A stretch of 64,000 nt of DNA from Polyangiaceae bacterium (GTDB taxonomy: Bacteria; Myxococcota_A; Polyangia; Polyangiales; Polyangiaceae), in assembly GCA_016719945.1 (NCBI GenBank), contig JADJYE010000033.1, positions 186,001 to 250,000 of the forward strand. Reading direction: 5' to 3'. The notes beneath the pieces are model-generated. The model saw only the letters and a program-made list of their open reading frames with translations. It did not search any database and was not told the DNA's origin. Shown here one piece after another: positions 40,039-48,883 of this stretch. The translations under genes were made by a program, and so were the position numbers. Each line of letters begins with the position of its first letter. Position 1 is the first letter of the stretch.

Positions 40039-41781
40039 ATGTTGGACCTCGCGCGCTACGAGACCATCCGCCCCACGCCCCGCGCCGTGTTCGACCGCCT
40101 CGCCGAGCGACGGTCGCGCGTTCGCTTCATGGTCCCGGACGGCGACGACTGGCGCGCCGTCACCTGGGGCGGCTACGCGCGCGCGATCCGCCGCGTCGCG
40201 AGCTTCCTCGCGGGCGCCGGCCTCGAGCCGGGCGAGCGCGCGACCATCTTCGCGAACAACTCGGTCGAGTGGATGGCCGCCGCGATGGGCATCCAGTCGG
40301 CGAGAGGGGTCATGGTGCCGATCTACCCTGCCAGCACCGCCTCCCAGGCGGCGTACGTGTCGAAGCACTGCGACGCCTCCTTCATGTTCGTCGCCGGCAA
40401 GGAGCTGCTCTCTCGCGTCCTGTCGAGCTGGGACGACTACGCGGGTGTGAAGCGCTTCGTCCTGCTCGACGAGGCGACGAGCGTCAGCGCGGCGTTCAAG
40501 CAGCTGAAGGAGCAGGGCCTCTCCGTCCCGAGCACCGACGAGGTCGAGTCGCGCACGGTCACCTTCGCCGCGGCGCTCGCGCGCGGCGCCGCCCGCGACG
40601 AGGAGCAGCCGGCGGCGTTCGAGCAGCGCCTCGACGGCATCACGCTCGAGCAGTCCGCGTTCATGCTCTACACGAGCGGCACGACGGGGAACCCGAAGGG
40701 CGTGCCGCTGACGTACGCGAACGTCGGGCACAACGGCCTCGACTGGCTGCGCTGCTTCGCCCCGCTGCTCGAGGAGGGGTACACCGATCTGCTGTGGCTG
40801 CCGATGAGCCACATCTTCGGGTTCGGCGAGGCGTGTGTGGGGGACTCCCTGGGTTGGACCACCTACCTCGCCGATCCGACCAACGCCCTGAAGCGCCTGC
40901 CCGAGGTGCAGCCGGACGTGTTCTTCAGCGTCCCCGCGTATTGGGAGAAGCTCGCCACCGGCGCGATGGAAGAGAGCGACCCCGCTCGTCAGCGCGCGAG
41001 GCTCGCGACCGCGACGGGCGGGCGGCTGAAGTTCTGCCTCTCCGGCGGAGCCGGCCTCAAGCGCGAGGTGAGGGAGCTGTTCTATCGCAACGGGCTGTTG
41101 ATCCTCGAGGGCTACGGGCTGTCCGAGTGCTCGCCGACCCTCACCCTGAACCGCCCCAAGGATTTCCGCTTCGACACGGTCGGTAAGCCCCTGCCGTCGG
41201 TCGAGCTCAAGCTCGACGACGACGGGGAGATCCTCGCGAGGGGGCCCAACGTCTTCACCGGCTACCACAAGGAGCCGGAGGCGACCCGCGAGTGCTTCAC
41301 CGACGACGGCTGGTTCCGCACCGGCGACGTGGGCCGCTTCACCGAGGATGGCTTCCTCCAGATCGTCGATCGCAAGAAGGAGATCCTCGTCACCGCGGGT
41401 GGCAAGAACGTCGCGCCAGCGAACATCGAGCTGCGCTTCGCCGACGAGCCGCTCGTCATGCACGCGGTGGTCTACGGCGACAGCCGCAAGTACGTCGTCG
41501 CTGGGATCTGGCTCGACCCCGAGGCCGTCGCCCAGCGCCTCTCGCGCGAGGGCATCGACAACGGCGGGCGCCCTGCGGCCATCGAGCGCTGGGCGTCTGA
41601 GGCGGTGGAGCGGGTCAACCAGGACCTCGCGAAGTACGAGCAGATCAAGCGCTTCTGCGTGATGAACGTCCCGCTGACGGTGGCGGGCGGTCACCTCACC
41701 AGCACGCTGAAGGTGCGCCGCAAGCAGGTGTGGAAGACCTTCGAGCGCGAGTTCGAATCGTTGTACGAGGTGGGGGCATGA
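40039..41781 (+). CDS. AMP-dependent acyl-CoA ligase
   Basis: The 580-residue protein has the P-loop YTSGTTGNPKGVPLTYANV, the A5 motif LEGYGLSECSPTLTLN, the A7/A8 core WFRTGDVGRFTEDGFLQIVD and the RKKEILVTAGGKNVAPA motif. It forms acyl-CoA from a fatty (or hydroxy) acid, ATP and CoA. Coupled by ATGA to phaC2, it may activate acids released by the periplasmic hydrolase. The ribosome site is AGGAAG. Confidence 0.93.
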   Translation: MLDLARYETIRPTPRAVFDRLAERRSRVRFMVPDGDDWRAVTWGGYARAIRRVASFLAGAGLEPGERATIFANNSVEWMAAAMGIQSARGVMVPIYPASTASQAAYVSKHCDASFMFVAGKELLSRVLSSWDDYAGVKRFVLLDEATSVSAAFKQLKEQGLSVPSTDEVESRTVTFAAALARGAARDEEQPAAFEQRLDGITLEQSAFMLYTSGTTGNPKGVPLTYANVGHNGLDWLRCFAPLLEEGYTDLLWLPMSHIFGFGEACVGDSLGWTTYLADPTNALKRLPEVQPDVFFSVPAYWEKLATGAMEESDPARQRARLATATGGRLKFCLSGGAGLKREVRELFYRNGLLILEGYGLSECSPTLTLNRPKDFRFDTVGKPLPSVELKLDDDGEILARGPNVFTGYHKEPEATRECFTDDGWFRTGDVGRFTEDGFLQIVDRKKEILVTAGGKNVAPANIELRFADEPLVMHAVVYGDSRKYVVAGIWLDPEAVAQRLSREGIDNGGRPAAIERWASEAVERVNQDLAKYEQIKRFCVMNVPLTVAGGHLTSTLKVRRKQVWKTFEREFESLYEVGA

Positions 41782-42800
41782 TCGAGCGGTTCTTCGCGCT
41801 CGCGCGGCGGATGTCGAAGCCGCCGCCGGTGGTCGGCGCCACCCCGGCCTCCGTCGTGCACGCGGAGAACAAGTGGCGGCTCCTGCGCTACGACCGCCGT
41901 CCCGCGGGCCTCGCGCACCAGACGCCGGTGCTGCTCGTGCCTTCGCTGATCAACCGGCACTACGTCCTCGATCTGATGCCCGAGAAGAGCTTCGTCGAGT
42001 GGCTCGTCGCGCGCGGCCATGACGTCTACTGCATCGACTGGGGCACCCCGTCCGACGAAGACCGCTTCCTCACCTTCGAGGACATCACCGACCGCTACAT
42101 CGGCCGCGCGGTGCGCGTCGCGTGCCGGCTATCCGGCGTCGACAAGCTGCACATGCTCGGCTACTGCCTCGGAGGCACGCTCGCCGTCATCCACGCGGCG
42201 GTGCGCCCCGAGCACATCGCGACGCTCACGCTGCTCGCGACCCCGGTGGGCTTCCACGACGAGGGCCTCCTCTCTCGCTGGACGCGCTCGCGGGGCTTCG
42301 ACGTGCGCGCGCTGGTCGACGGGGTGGGCAACGTCCCGTGGCAGCTCATGCAGTCCGCCTTCCACCTGCTGCGCCCCACGATGAACGTCGCGAAGGCGGT
42401 GTCGATGCTCGACCGGGCGTGGGACGACGAGTTCATGGACGGCTTCCTCGCGCTCGAGACGTGGGGCAACGACAACGTGAGCTTCCCCGGCGCCTGCTAC
42501 CGGACATACATCGAGGAGCTCTATCGCGATGACGCGCTCGTGCACGGTCGCTTCAAGCTGGGTCCGAACCCCGTGCGGCTGGAGGACATCCGCTGCCCTG
42601 CGCTGGTCGTCACGTTCGAGCACGACGCGATCGTCCCTTGGCCGAGCGCCGCGGTGGTGATGGACAAGATCTCCTCGCGCGACAAACACCGGCTCCACCT
42701 CTCGGGCGGGCACGTGGGCGCGGTCGTTCCGAAGAAGGCCGCGAAGGGGTTGTGGCCGGCGATGGCCACCTTCTGGGCCGATCGTGACGCTCGCGCCTGA
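41778..42800 (+). CDS. phaC: PHA synthase, class-III PhaC-like (copy 2)
   Basis: The 340-residue synthase has the box GYCLGGT (Cys about 130), the Asp in TFEHDAIVPW and the His in LSGGHVGAVV, plus LVPSLINRHYVLDL. It is about the same length as copy 1 but clearly diverged in sequence (for example TLLATPVGFHDEGL against VNLAGPIDFSHAGF). It overlaps the acyl-CoA ligase by 4 bp, and the short PhaE-like gene is just upstream. Confidence 0.93.
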   Translation: MIERFFALARRMSKPPPVVGATPASVVHAENKWRLLRYDRRPAGLAHQTPVLLVPSLINRHYVLDLMPEKSFVEWLVARGHDVYCIDWGTPSDEDRFLTFEDITDRYIGRAVRVACRLSGVDKLHMLGYCLGGTLAVIHAAVRPEHIATLTLLATPVGFHDEGLLSRWTRSRGFDVRALVDGVGNVPWQLMQSAFHLLRPTMNVAKAVSMLDRAWDDEFMDGFLALETWGNDNVSFPGACYRTYIEELYRDDALVHGRFKLGPNPVRLEDIRCPALVVTFEHDAIVPWPSAAVVMDKISSRDKHRLHLSGGHVGAVVPKKAAKGLWPAMATFWADRDARA

Positions 42801-42813
42801 GGGCGTCGCATCG

Positions 42814-42824
42814 CTGCGGTGCAG
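42814..42824. promoter_or_regulatory. PhaR-type operator CTGC-N3-GCAG
   Basis: CTGC-GGT-GCAG exactly matches the classic PhaR consensus of alpha-proteobacteria. It is followed by CATAAT (42825-42830), a possible -10. Confidence 0.5.
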
Positions 42825-42876
42825 CATAATAATTCTGGCTTCATTGACCCGCTGATTCTTGACAGGTCGCGGCGAA

Positions 42877-42891
42877 TGTTGCACTGCAACA
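42877..42891. promoter_or_regulatory. PhaR-type operator over the translation start
   Basis: TGTTGC-ACT-GCAACA, the same arms as at 34474-34488. It ends only 6 bp before the transporter ATG at 42898 and takes the place of a Shine-Dalgarno sequence. Confidence 0.6.
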
Positions 42892-42897
42892 AGCGCC

Positions 42898-43809
42898 ATG
42901 GTCGAACGATACGAGCTCTTCGGACCCTCCCAAGAACGGTTCGGCAACCCCGCGCCCCTGGGCCTGTTGGGCCTCGCCATCGCGTGCGCCGCCCTGGTGC
43001 CGATCGCCCTCGGGACGAGCCTCACCGCGCCCGCCTTCGCCGGCGCGGCGGCGTACGCGTTGTTGTTCGGGGGCGGCTGCCAGCTGCTCGCGGGGCTGAT
43101 GATGTTCGCCAACAAGAATAGCTTCGGCGGCACGGTGTTCACGTGCTTCTCGTTCCTGTGGGCGATGAACGCGTGGAGCTTCTGGGGGCTCTCGCAGGGG
43201 AGGGTGCCGGATCACGCGGTCGGCCTCGCGGTGGAGATCGCCCTGCTGGTGATCTTCTCGGGCCTGACCTGGGGCTTCGGCCACTTTGGCCGGATGTTGT
43301 TCCTGTTCCTCGTCGACATCGACCTGCTGTTCGCGTTCCGGATCATCCGCAGCGTCACGCACACCAGGGCGATGGAGCTGCCGATCCTCGCGTGCACGAT
43401 CGGGCTCGGAGCGATCGGGCTGTGGCTCGCGTTCGGCGCCTTGCTCAACCCCATCCTCGGCCGCCCGGTGTTCGGCGTCGGAGCGCCGGTGTTCCACGCG
43501 CCCAAGAAGGAGAGCTTCGACTGGACCGTGCGGCGCATGGTGTTCGCGAAGCTGTACGCCCACTGGAAGAGCTCCGCGTTTCGCCCCGTGGCGATCGGAT
43601 CGCTCCAGAAGGAGCTGCGTGACGAGGGCATCGAGCGCGCGCTCGAGCCCGATCTGTTCTACCTGTCCGAGCTCGGGTTCGTGGTGCTCGGCGTCGGCAA
43701 GGACGATCCCCACGTGATCGAGACGGTGCGCCTCCACGCCAAGGGGGTCGATATTCACGAGCAGCTCGTGCTCGGCAAATACACGCCCCCGGCGGCGGGC
43801 GGGCACTGA
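42898..43809 (+). CDS. Acetate-uptake (YaaH/GPR1/FUN34) family membrane protein
   Basis: The 303-residue protein starts MVERYELFGPSQERFGNPAP, with the NPAPLGL family signature, and about six helices (LLGLAIACAALVPIALG, GFGHFGRMLFLFLVDID..). The first ~190 residues match AceTr-family acetate/succinate transporters. A ~110-residue C-terminal cytoplasmic extension (HWKSSAFRPVAIGSLQKELR.., LSELGFVVLGVGKD) is not typical. The PhaR-type operators upstream suggest co-regulation with PHA metabolism, since acetate is a PHA precursor. Confidence 0.75.
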   Translation: MVERYELFGPSQERFGNPAPLGLLGLAIACAALVPIALGTSLTAPAFAGAAAYALLFGGGCQLLAGLMMFANKNSFGGTVFTCFSFLWAMNAWSFWGLSQGRVPDHAVGLAVEIALLVIFSGLTWGFGHFGRMLFLFLVDIDLLFAFRIIRSVTHTRAMELPILACTIGLGAIGLWLAFGALLNPILGRPVFGVGAPVFHAPKKESFDWTVRRMVFAKLYAHWKSSAFRPVAIGSLQKELRDEGIERALEPDLFYLSELGFVVLGVGKDDPHVIETVRLHAKGVDIHEQLVLGKYTPPAAGGH

Positions 43810-43818
43810 TCGGCGGGC

Positions 43819-44865
43819 TCAGTCCCCGCGGAAGAGCACGCGCTCGCCGGCGGGGCGCTCCACGATCGCGCCGAGCCGCCAGGCCTTTTCTCCTGAGGCG
43901 GCGAGGATCTCGAGGGCCTTCGAGGCAGCGCTCGGGCTCACGACGACGCACAGCCCGACGCCCAGGTTGAAGGTCCTGCGGAGCTCGGGCTCTTCGACCG
44001 GCCCGCCGCGCTCGATGACGCGAAAGACGTTCGGCCGCTCGTACGAGCCGAGATCGAGGTCCGCGCCGAGGCCGGCGGGGAGCACCCGCGGGAGGTTCTC
44101 CGGCAGGCCGCCGCCGGTGATGTGGCTCAGCGCGCGCAGGTCGGCGCCCAGCCCTTCGAACAGCGCCGCGACGGTCTTCGCGTAGATGCGGGTGGGCGTC
44201 AGCAGGACCTGCCCAACCGTCGCGCCTTCGCCTCCCGGGAGGGGATCGCCCATGGCGAGCCCCATGCGCTCGTTCAGGACTCGCCGCGCCAGGGAGTAAC
44301 CGTTCGAGTGCAGCCCGCTCGAGGCGACGCCGAGCACGACGTCGCCTGCCTGGGTGCGCTTGCCGTCGAGGATCTTCTTCTTGTCGACGACGCCCACGCA
44401 GAAGCCGGCGAGGTCATACTCGCCCGCCGCGTACATCCCAGGCAGCTCCGCGGTCTCGCCGCCGAGCAGGGCGCAGCCCGCCTGCTTGCAGCCCTCCGCG
44501 ATGCCACGGATGACGGCCTCGCCGGTGTCGAGGTCGAGCTTGCCCGTTCCGAAGTAGTCGAGGAAAAAGAGCGGTCGAGCGCCGCAGGTGATCACGTCGT
44601 TCACACACATCGCGACCAGATCGATGCCGACTGAGTCATGTACGCCCGTCGCGAACGCGACCTTGAGCTTCGTGCCGACCCCGTCGGTCCCGCTCACCAG
44701 GATGGGCTCCTCGAGCCCGCTGGGGACCGCGCACAGGCCGGCGAAGCCGCCGATGTCCGCGAGCACCTCGGGGATCCGGGTCGGCTTCGCGAGGCGAGCG
44801 ATGCGCGAGACGAGGGCGTTTCCTGCGTCGATGTCCACGCCGGCGTCGCGGTACGTGATGGCCAT
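43819..44865 (-). CDS. purM: Phosphoribosylformylglycinamidine cyclo-ligase (AIR synthetase)
   Basis: It closes the imidazole ring of AIR from FGAM and ATP. The 348-residue protein starts at MAITYRDAGVDIDAG; signatures are LVSGTDGVGTKLKVA, DVITCGARPLFFLDYFGTGKL, CALLGGETAELPGMY and HITGGGLPENLPRVLP. It converges on the transporter gene. Its promoter region is shared with the divergent kinase operon. Confidence 0.97.
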   Translation of the reverse strand: MAITYRDAGVDIDAGNALVSRIARLAKPTRIPEVLADIGGFAGLCAVPSGLEEPILVSGTDGVGTKLKVAFATGVHDSVGIDLVAMCVNDVITCGARPLFFLDYFGTGKLDLDTGEAVIRGIAEGCKQAGCALLGGETAELPGMYAAGEYDLAGFCVGVVDKKKILDGKRTQAGDVVLGVASSGLHSNGYSLARRVLNERMGLAMGDPLPGGEGATVGQVLLTPTRIYAKTVAALFEGLGADLRALSHITGGGLPENLPRVLPAGLGADLDLGSYERPNVFRVIERGGPVEEPELRRTFNLGVGLCVVVSPSAASKALEILAASGEKAWRLGAIVERPAGERVLFRGD

Positions 44866-44987
44866 GGGCGCGACATCCCACGTGGGACGCCTGATGGGAA
44901 GGCCCGGGCCGCCGGCGAGGGCAAGAGGCCCGTAAAAAAATCCGGTGGATTTCGGTCCCTCCACTTTGGCGCTAGGCTTGGGGTCGA

Positions 44988-46613
44988 ATGGCTGACCCCT
45001 CGATGGGGCGCGTGATTGGGCGTTACGCGCTTTTCGATGCCCTCGCGACGGGGGGAATGGCGACCGTGCACTACGGGCGCCTCCTCGGACCGGTGGGCTT
45101 CGCGCGCACGGTGGCCATCAAGCGTCTGCACCCGCAGTACGCCAGCGACCCAGAGTTCGTCTCGATGTTCCTGGACGAGGCGCGGATGTGCGCGCGCATC
45201 CGCCACCCGAACGTGGTCCCGACGCTCGACGTCGTGACCACCCGGGGCGAGCTCTTCCTCGTCATGGAGTACGTGCAGGGAGAGTCGCTGGGGTACTTGA
45301 TGAAGGTCGCGAACAAGAAGGGCGAGAGGATCCCCTGGAAGGTCGCGACGAGCATCCTGGCGGGGATGCTCCACGGCCTGCACGCCGCGCACGACGCGAA
45401 GGACGAGCAGGGCGTCCCGCTGGAGCTCGTCCACCGCGACGTGTCGCCGCAGAACGTGCTCGTCGGCTCCGACGGGATGGCGCGCGTGCTCGATTTCGGC
45501 ATCGCGAAGGCCGCCGGGCGCCTACACGTGACCCGCGAAAACGCCGTGAAGGGGAAGCTCGGCTACATGGCGCCCGAACAGATGGCGGCCGAGCGAGTCA
45601 CTCGCCAGGCCGACGTCTACGCCGCCGCCGTCGTGCTGTGGGAGACGCTGGCCGGCAGGCGACTGTTCGACGGTGAGAGCGAGGCGATCGTGCTCTCGCG
45701 GGTAATCGCCGGGGAAGTAAAGCCCCCCAGCTCGCTCAACCCCGAGGTCCCCAAGGCCCTCGACGAAGTGGTCATGAAGGGCTTGAGCCGCGATCTCGGC
45801 GCTCGCCACAAGACCGCGAAGGAGCTCGCCCAGGCGATCGAGCGAGTGGGCGTCGCCTCGGCCGGCGAGGTCGGCGAGTGGGTCGACCACACGGCGCGCC
45901 CCATCCTGGAGAAGCGCGCGGCGCGCCTGGCCGCGGTCGAGAACGGCGCGGCGGGCCTCGCGCCCTCGGCGGTCACCACCGAGCCGCCCGCCGCGCTCGA
46001 TCCGCGCGCGAGCCAGCCCACGATCACCCCGCTGCCTAGGATCCCTTCGAACCTCACCCCGGTGTCACGAGCGAGCCATCCTTCGCTGCTCACGCCCGAC
46101 CCTCGGGGCAGCCACCCTTCGCTGCTCACCCCCCAGCCGACTCTGTCGACGAGCCCGAAGGCGCTCGTCACCGACAGCGAGACCTACGTTCGCGCCGGAC
46201 CCGGGAGCGGGCGCAGCCCTCGCGCGCCGAGCTCCGCCGAGATCCTCCTTACCTCGAGCGGCAAGACCTTCCAGTGGGTCGCCATCTCGGTCGTCGGCGT
46301 CGTCGCCCTCGGGATCGTCGCTTTCTGGGCGATATCCTCGTCCAGGTCGAGCGACGCAGCAGCCGCACGCGGACCGCTCGACGCAGAGGCGACGGCCCCT
46401 GCCGGCGGCTCGGCGGCGCCGAGCACCACCGCGACGGCGACCGCGACGTCGGTCGCGCTCGTAGCCGCCTCGAGCGACTCGACCGCCTCGAGCGAGGTCA
46501 CCTCCTCGGCGTCGTCCTCAGCTTCGAGCGCGAGCTCCCTCTGCTCCCCGCGTGTGGTCGGCCGCGCCGCGCCCATCGGGCAAGTCCCCTTCAATCTTGG
46601 AGGTCGCAATTGA
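44988..46613 (+). CDS. Membrane Ser/Thr protein kinase (HRDVSPQN type)
   Basis: The kinase domain (about 10-275) has ATGGMATVHYG, AIKRLH, HRDVSPQNVLV and DFGIAKA, so the lysine of HRDxKPxN is replaced by Ser, as in many myxobacterial kinases. A long linker has two SHPSLLTP-type repeats. A transmembrane helix (WVAISVVGVVALGIVAFWAI, about 435) precedes a Ser/Ala-rich tail and a C-terminal Cys. It overlaps the next gene (TGATG), forming a coupled three-gene operon. Confidence 0.85.
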   Translation: MADPSMGRVIGRYALFDALATGGMATVHYGRLLGPVGFARTVAIKRLHPQYASDPEFVSMFLDEARMCARIRHPNVVPTLDVVTTRGELFLVMEYVQGESLGYLMKVANKKGERIPWKVATSILAGMLHGLHAAHDAKDEQGVPLELVHRDVSPQNVLVGSDGMARVLDFGIAKAAGRLHVTRENAVKGKLGYMAPEQMAAERVTRQADVYAAAVVLWETLAGRRLFDGESEAIVLSRVIAGEVKPPSSLNPEVPKALDEVVMKGLSRDLGARHKTAKELAQAIERVGVASAGEVGEWVDHTARPILEKRAARLAAVENGAAGLAPSAVTTEPPAALDPRASQPTITPLPRIPSNLTPVSRASHPSLLTPDPRGSHPSLLTPQPTLSTSPKALVTDSETYVRAGPGSGRSPRAPSSAEILLTSSGKTFQWVAISVVGVVALGIVAFWAISSSRSSDAAAARGPLDAEATAPAGGSAAPSTTATATATSVALVAASSDSTASSEVTSSASSSASSASSLCSPRVVGRAAPIGQVPFNLGGRN

Positions 46614-47590
46614 TGGCTTCGCGGCGGTTCACCCGCCGGCTTTCTTGGTGCGCCGGTCTCACCTTCGCCCTCTCGATGCTCGCCTCACGAACGGCCTCTG
46701 CAGAGCCGACCGCCGAAGAGCGCGCGCAGGCCGAGTCTTTGTTCAACGAGGCCAAGGCGCTGATCGACAAGGGCGAGCTCCCTCCCGCCTGCGACCGCTT
46801 CGAGAAGAGCCAGCGGCTCGATCCTCAGATCGGCACGCTCCTCTACCTCGCGACCTGCCACGAGCAGATCGGCCAGACGGCGACTGCATGGGGCGAGTTC
46901 AAGGAGGCGCTCGAGCTCGCGACGGCCGCGAAGAAGTTTGACCGCATCGCGCAAGCGAAGGACGGCGTCGCCCGGGTCGAGCCCACCCTCTCGAAGGCGA
47001 CCGTCCTCGTGGAAGAGGCGGCACCGGGTCAGATCGTTCGCATCAACGGGCGCGAGGTGAAGGTGCTCGAGACAGCGCTCCCCTACAATCCAGGCGCGCT
47101 CTCGGTCGAGGCCGAGGCGCCAGGGCGGGCGAAGCACACCCAGACCGTCGACCTGGTGAAGGGGCCGACCGAGATCACCATCACCATCCCCAAGCTCGCC
47201 GAGGAGGGCCCCAAGGTCGTCCCCGAAGAGAAGGGTCGCGACCACACGGTCGCGTTCGTCGTGGGCGGCGCGGGCGTCGGCGTGACCGCCGTGGGGCTCG
47301 CGCTCGGCGGCGCCGCGTGGGCCGTGAGCGGCAGCGCCGACGAGCACTGCGAGGGGACGTTCTGCACCCAAGAGGGGCTCGACGGCCACGAGACGGCCGA
47401 CGCCCTCGCGTGGTCGTCGAACATCCTCGTGCCAGCGGGGCTGCTCGGCGTGGGCGCCGGCGTGGTGCTCTTCTTCGTCTGGCCCCCCGACTCCTCCAAG
47501 GAAGACGCGGCCCCGTCGACGACGGGCATGCCGTTCATCGAGGTGGCGCCGGGCATGCTTCACGTGGGGTGGAAGGGAGTCTTGCCGTGA
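46613..47590 (+). CDS. TPR/PEGA membrane protein, paralogue of the one at 25049
   Basis: A 325-residue protein with a signal (LTFALSMLASRTASA), a TPR-like domain (FNEAKALIDKGELPPACDRF, LGTLLYLATCHEQIGQ-type), a PEGA-like segment (KATVLVEEAAPGQIVRING), and two C-terminal helices around CEGTFC. The gene at 25049 has the same layout (CGGSVC). It may be the substrate or partner of the kinase encoded just upstream (inference). The ribosome site is TGGAGG. Confidence 0.72.
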   Translation: MASRRFTRRLSWCAGLTFALSMLASRTASAEPTAEERAQAESLFNEAKALIDKGELPPACDRFEKSQRLDPQIGTLLYLATCHEQIGQTATAWGEFKEALELATAAKKFDRIAQAKDGVARVEPTLSKATVLVEEAAPGQIVRINGREVKVLETALPYNPGALSVEAEAPGRAKHTQTVDLVKGPTEITITIPKLAEEGPKVVPEEKGRDHTVAFVVGGAGVGVTAVGLALGGAAWAVSGSADEHCEGTFCTQEGLDGHETADALAWSSNILVPAGLLGVGAGVVLFFVWPPDSSKEDAAPSTTGMPFIEVAPGMLHVGWKGVLP

Positions 47591-48756
47591 GACACGCGCT
47601 CGCTTTGCTCGGGTGTCTGGGCGCGCTCGGGTGCCAGGTGATCCTCGGCTTCGAGGAGCACGAGCCGTACCCCGCCAGCGGCGGGAGCGGCGGCCTCGGA
47701 GGGGCCGGCGACGGCGGCACGGGCGCGATCGGTGGCGGCGGAAGCCCCACCACGGGCGGGGCGCCTGCGGGCGGCGCGTCCGCAGGTGGTGGTGGCGAAG
47801 GCGGACAGGGTGGCGAGCCCCCCGTCGAGCTCGACCTGTTCGAAGATCCGGTCGAGCTCCATACGGGGCAGGGGACCATCGAGCACCTCGAGATGGCGAG
47901 CGACGGGACGCTCTTCTTCCTCTCCGTCTCGGGGACGCACTCGGTCGTGCGGCGCACGACCGACGGCACGCTCACCGTCATCGAGTCCGGCCTCAACCAG
48001 GCTCGCGGCCTCGCCCTGACCGACGGCCACGTGATCACCGCGACAGCGCCCACCGGCGCCGCAGACCCGTCCTGTCACGTGTTCGCGATCGACAAGGCAG
48101 ACATCGCCCCGACCCTGGATCTGGTGAACGTCGACTGTGAGCCGGGCCAGCAGATCCTCGGCACGGTCGGCGCTGTCGGCTCGCACGTCGTGTTCTCGAC
48201 GCTGCAACCGAACGGCAACCTTCGAAGCCGCGTCTTCAGGGCCGAGGCCACGGACGTCGGCTCTCCCGGAGTGCTCATCGGCTACGGCATCCTCGGCACC
48301 GCCCTCGTCCCGTCCACGATCGTCGAGGGCGACACCTATTATTGGGTCGACTCCGCGGGGCAGCGCATCATGTCCAGCGCCGGCACCGTCGTGTCGATGG
48401 GGCCCGCGCCCGGCGCGGGCGTGGCCACCGTCACGCAGCAGCTCGCCGGCGCCCGCGAGGTGGTGAAGGCTGGCGCCCTCTTCTTCGTCGCCACGACGTC
48501 CGGCATCTTCCGCGTCGATGGCGCGGGCACCGTGTTCATGCTCACCGACGCCGTGACCCCACGCGGACTCTCGGTCGATGGCTCGTTCCTCTACTGGGCG
48601 GAGCCGACCGAGGTCCGCGCCGTGCGGCTGTCGGACCTTGCGTTGTCCTCCGTGGCGACGGCCGGCGACGGACCCACCAGCACCGCGACCGACGGCACCG
48701 CAGTGTTCTTTGGGACGAGCGGCGGGCGGATCGTCCGTGTCGAGCCGAGCCCCTGA
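47587..48756 (+). CDS. Beta-propeller-like lipoprotein
   Basis: A 389-residue protein with lipobox (LALLGCLGALGCQV), a Gly-rich linker (GGLGGAGDGGTGAIGGGG) and repeated blades (LFFLSVSGTHSVVRRTTDG, YYWVDSAGQRIMSS, LYWAEPTEVRAVRL). Last gene of the kinase-TPR-lipoprotein operon; its GTG overlaps the TPR gene stop. Possibly a ligand-binding sensor for the kinase (inference). Confidence 0.68.
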   Translation: MRHALALLGCLGALGCQVILGFEEHEPYPASGGSGGLGGAGDGGTGAIGGGGSPTTGGAPAGGASAGGGGEGGQGGEPPVELDLFEDPVELHTGQGTIEHLEMASDGTLFFLSVSGTHSVVRRTTDGTLTVIESGLNQARGLALTDGHVITATAPTGAADPSCHVFAIDKADIAPTLDLVNVDCEPGQQILGTVGAVGSHVVFSTLQPNGNLRSRVFRAEATDVGSPGVLIGYGILGTALVPSTIVEGDTYYWVDSAGQRIMSSAGTVVSMGPAPGAGVATVTQQLAGAREVVKAGALFFVATTSGIFRVDGAGTVFMLTDAVTPRGLSVDGSFLYWAEPTEVRAVRLSDLALSSVATAGDGPTSTATDGTAVFFGTSGGRIVRVEPSP

Positions 48757-48883
48757 CCGGACAGAGATGTCACGCCTTGGGCCGCAGCTGTGCCAAGCGC
48801 AGGTTGCCCCTGGGCAGACTTGATAGGTTCTTGGCGCTAGCCTGCTTCTTGCACAGCGTCGTGGGCCACCTGGGAGACCCTCC

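Noticed and set aside
41753..41765. GTTCGAATC resembling a tRNA T-arm
   Set aside because: Inside the acyl-CoA ligase coding sequence; no acceptor or anticodon stems can be drawn.
44955..48845. Shared TTGGCGCTAG before two rightward genes (44966 and 48831)
   Set aside because: Only 10 bases, without consistent -35 spacing; chance in GC-rich DNA cannot be excluded.
48831..48855. Possible sigma-54 promoter (TTGGCGC..TTGCAC)
   Set aside because: The GG and GC elements are 16 bp apart instead of 10, so it does not fit.
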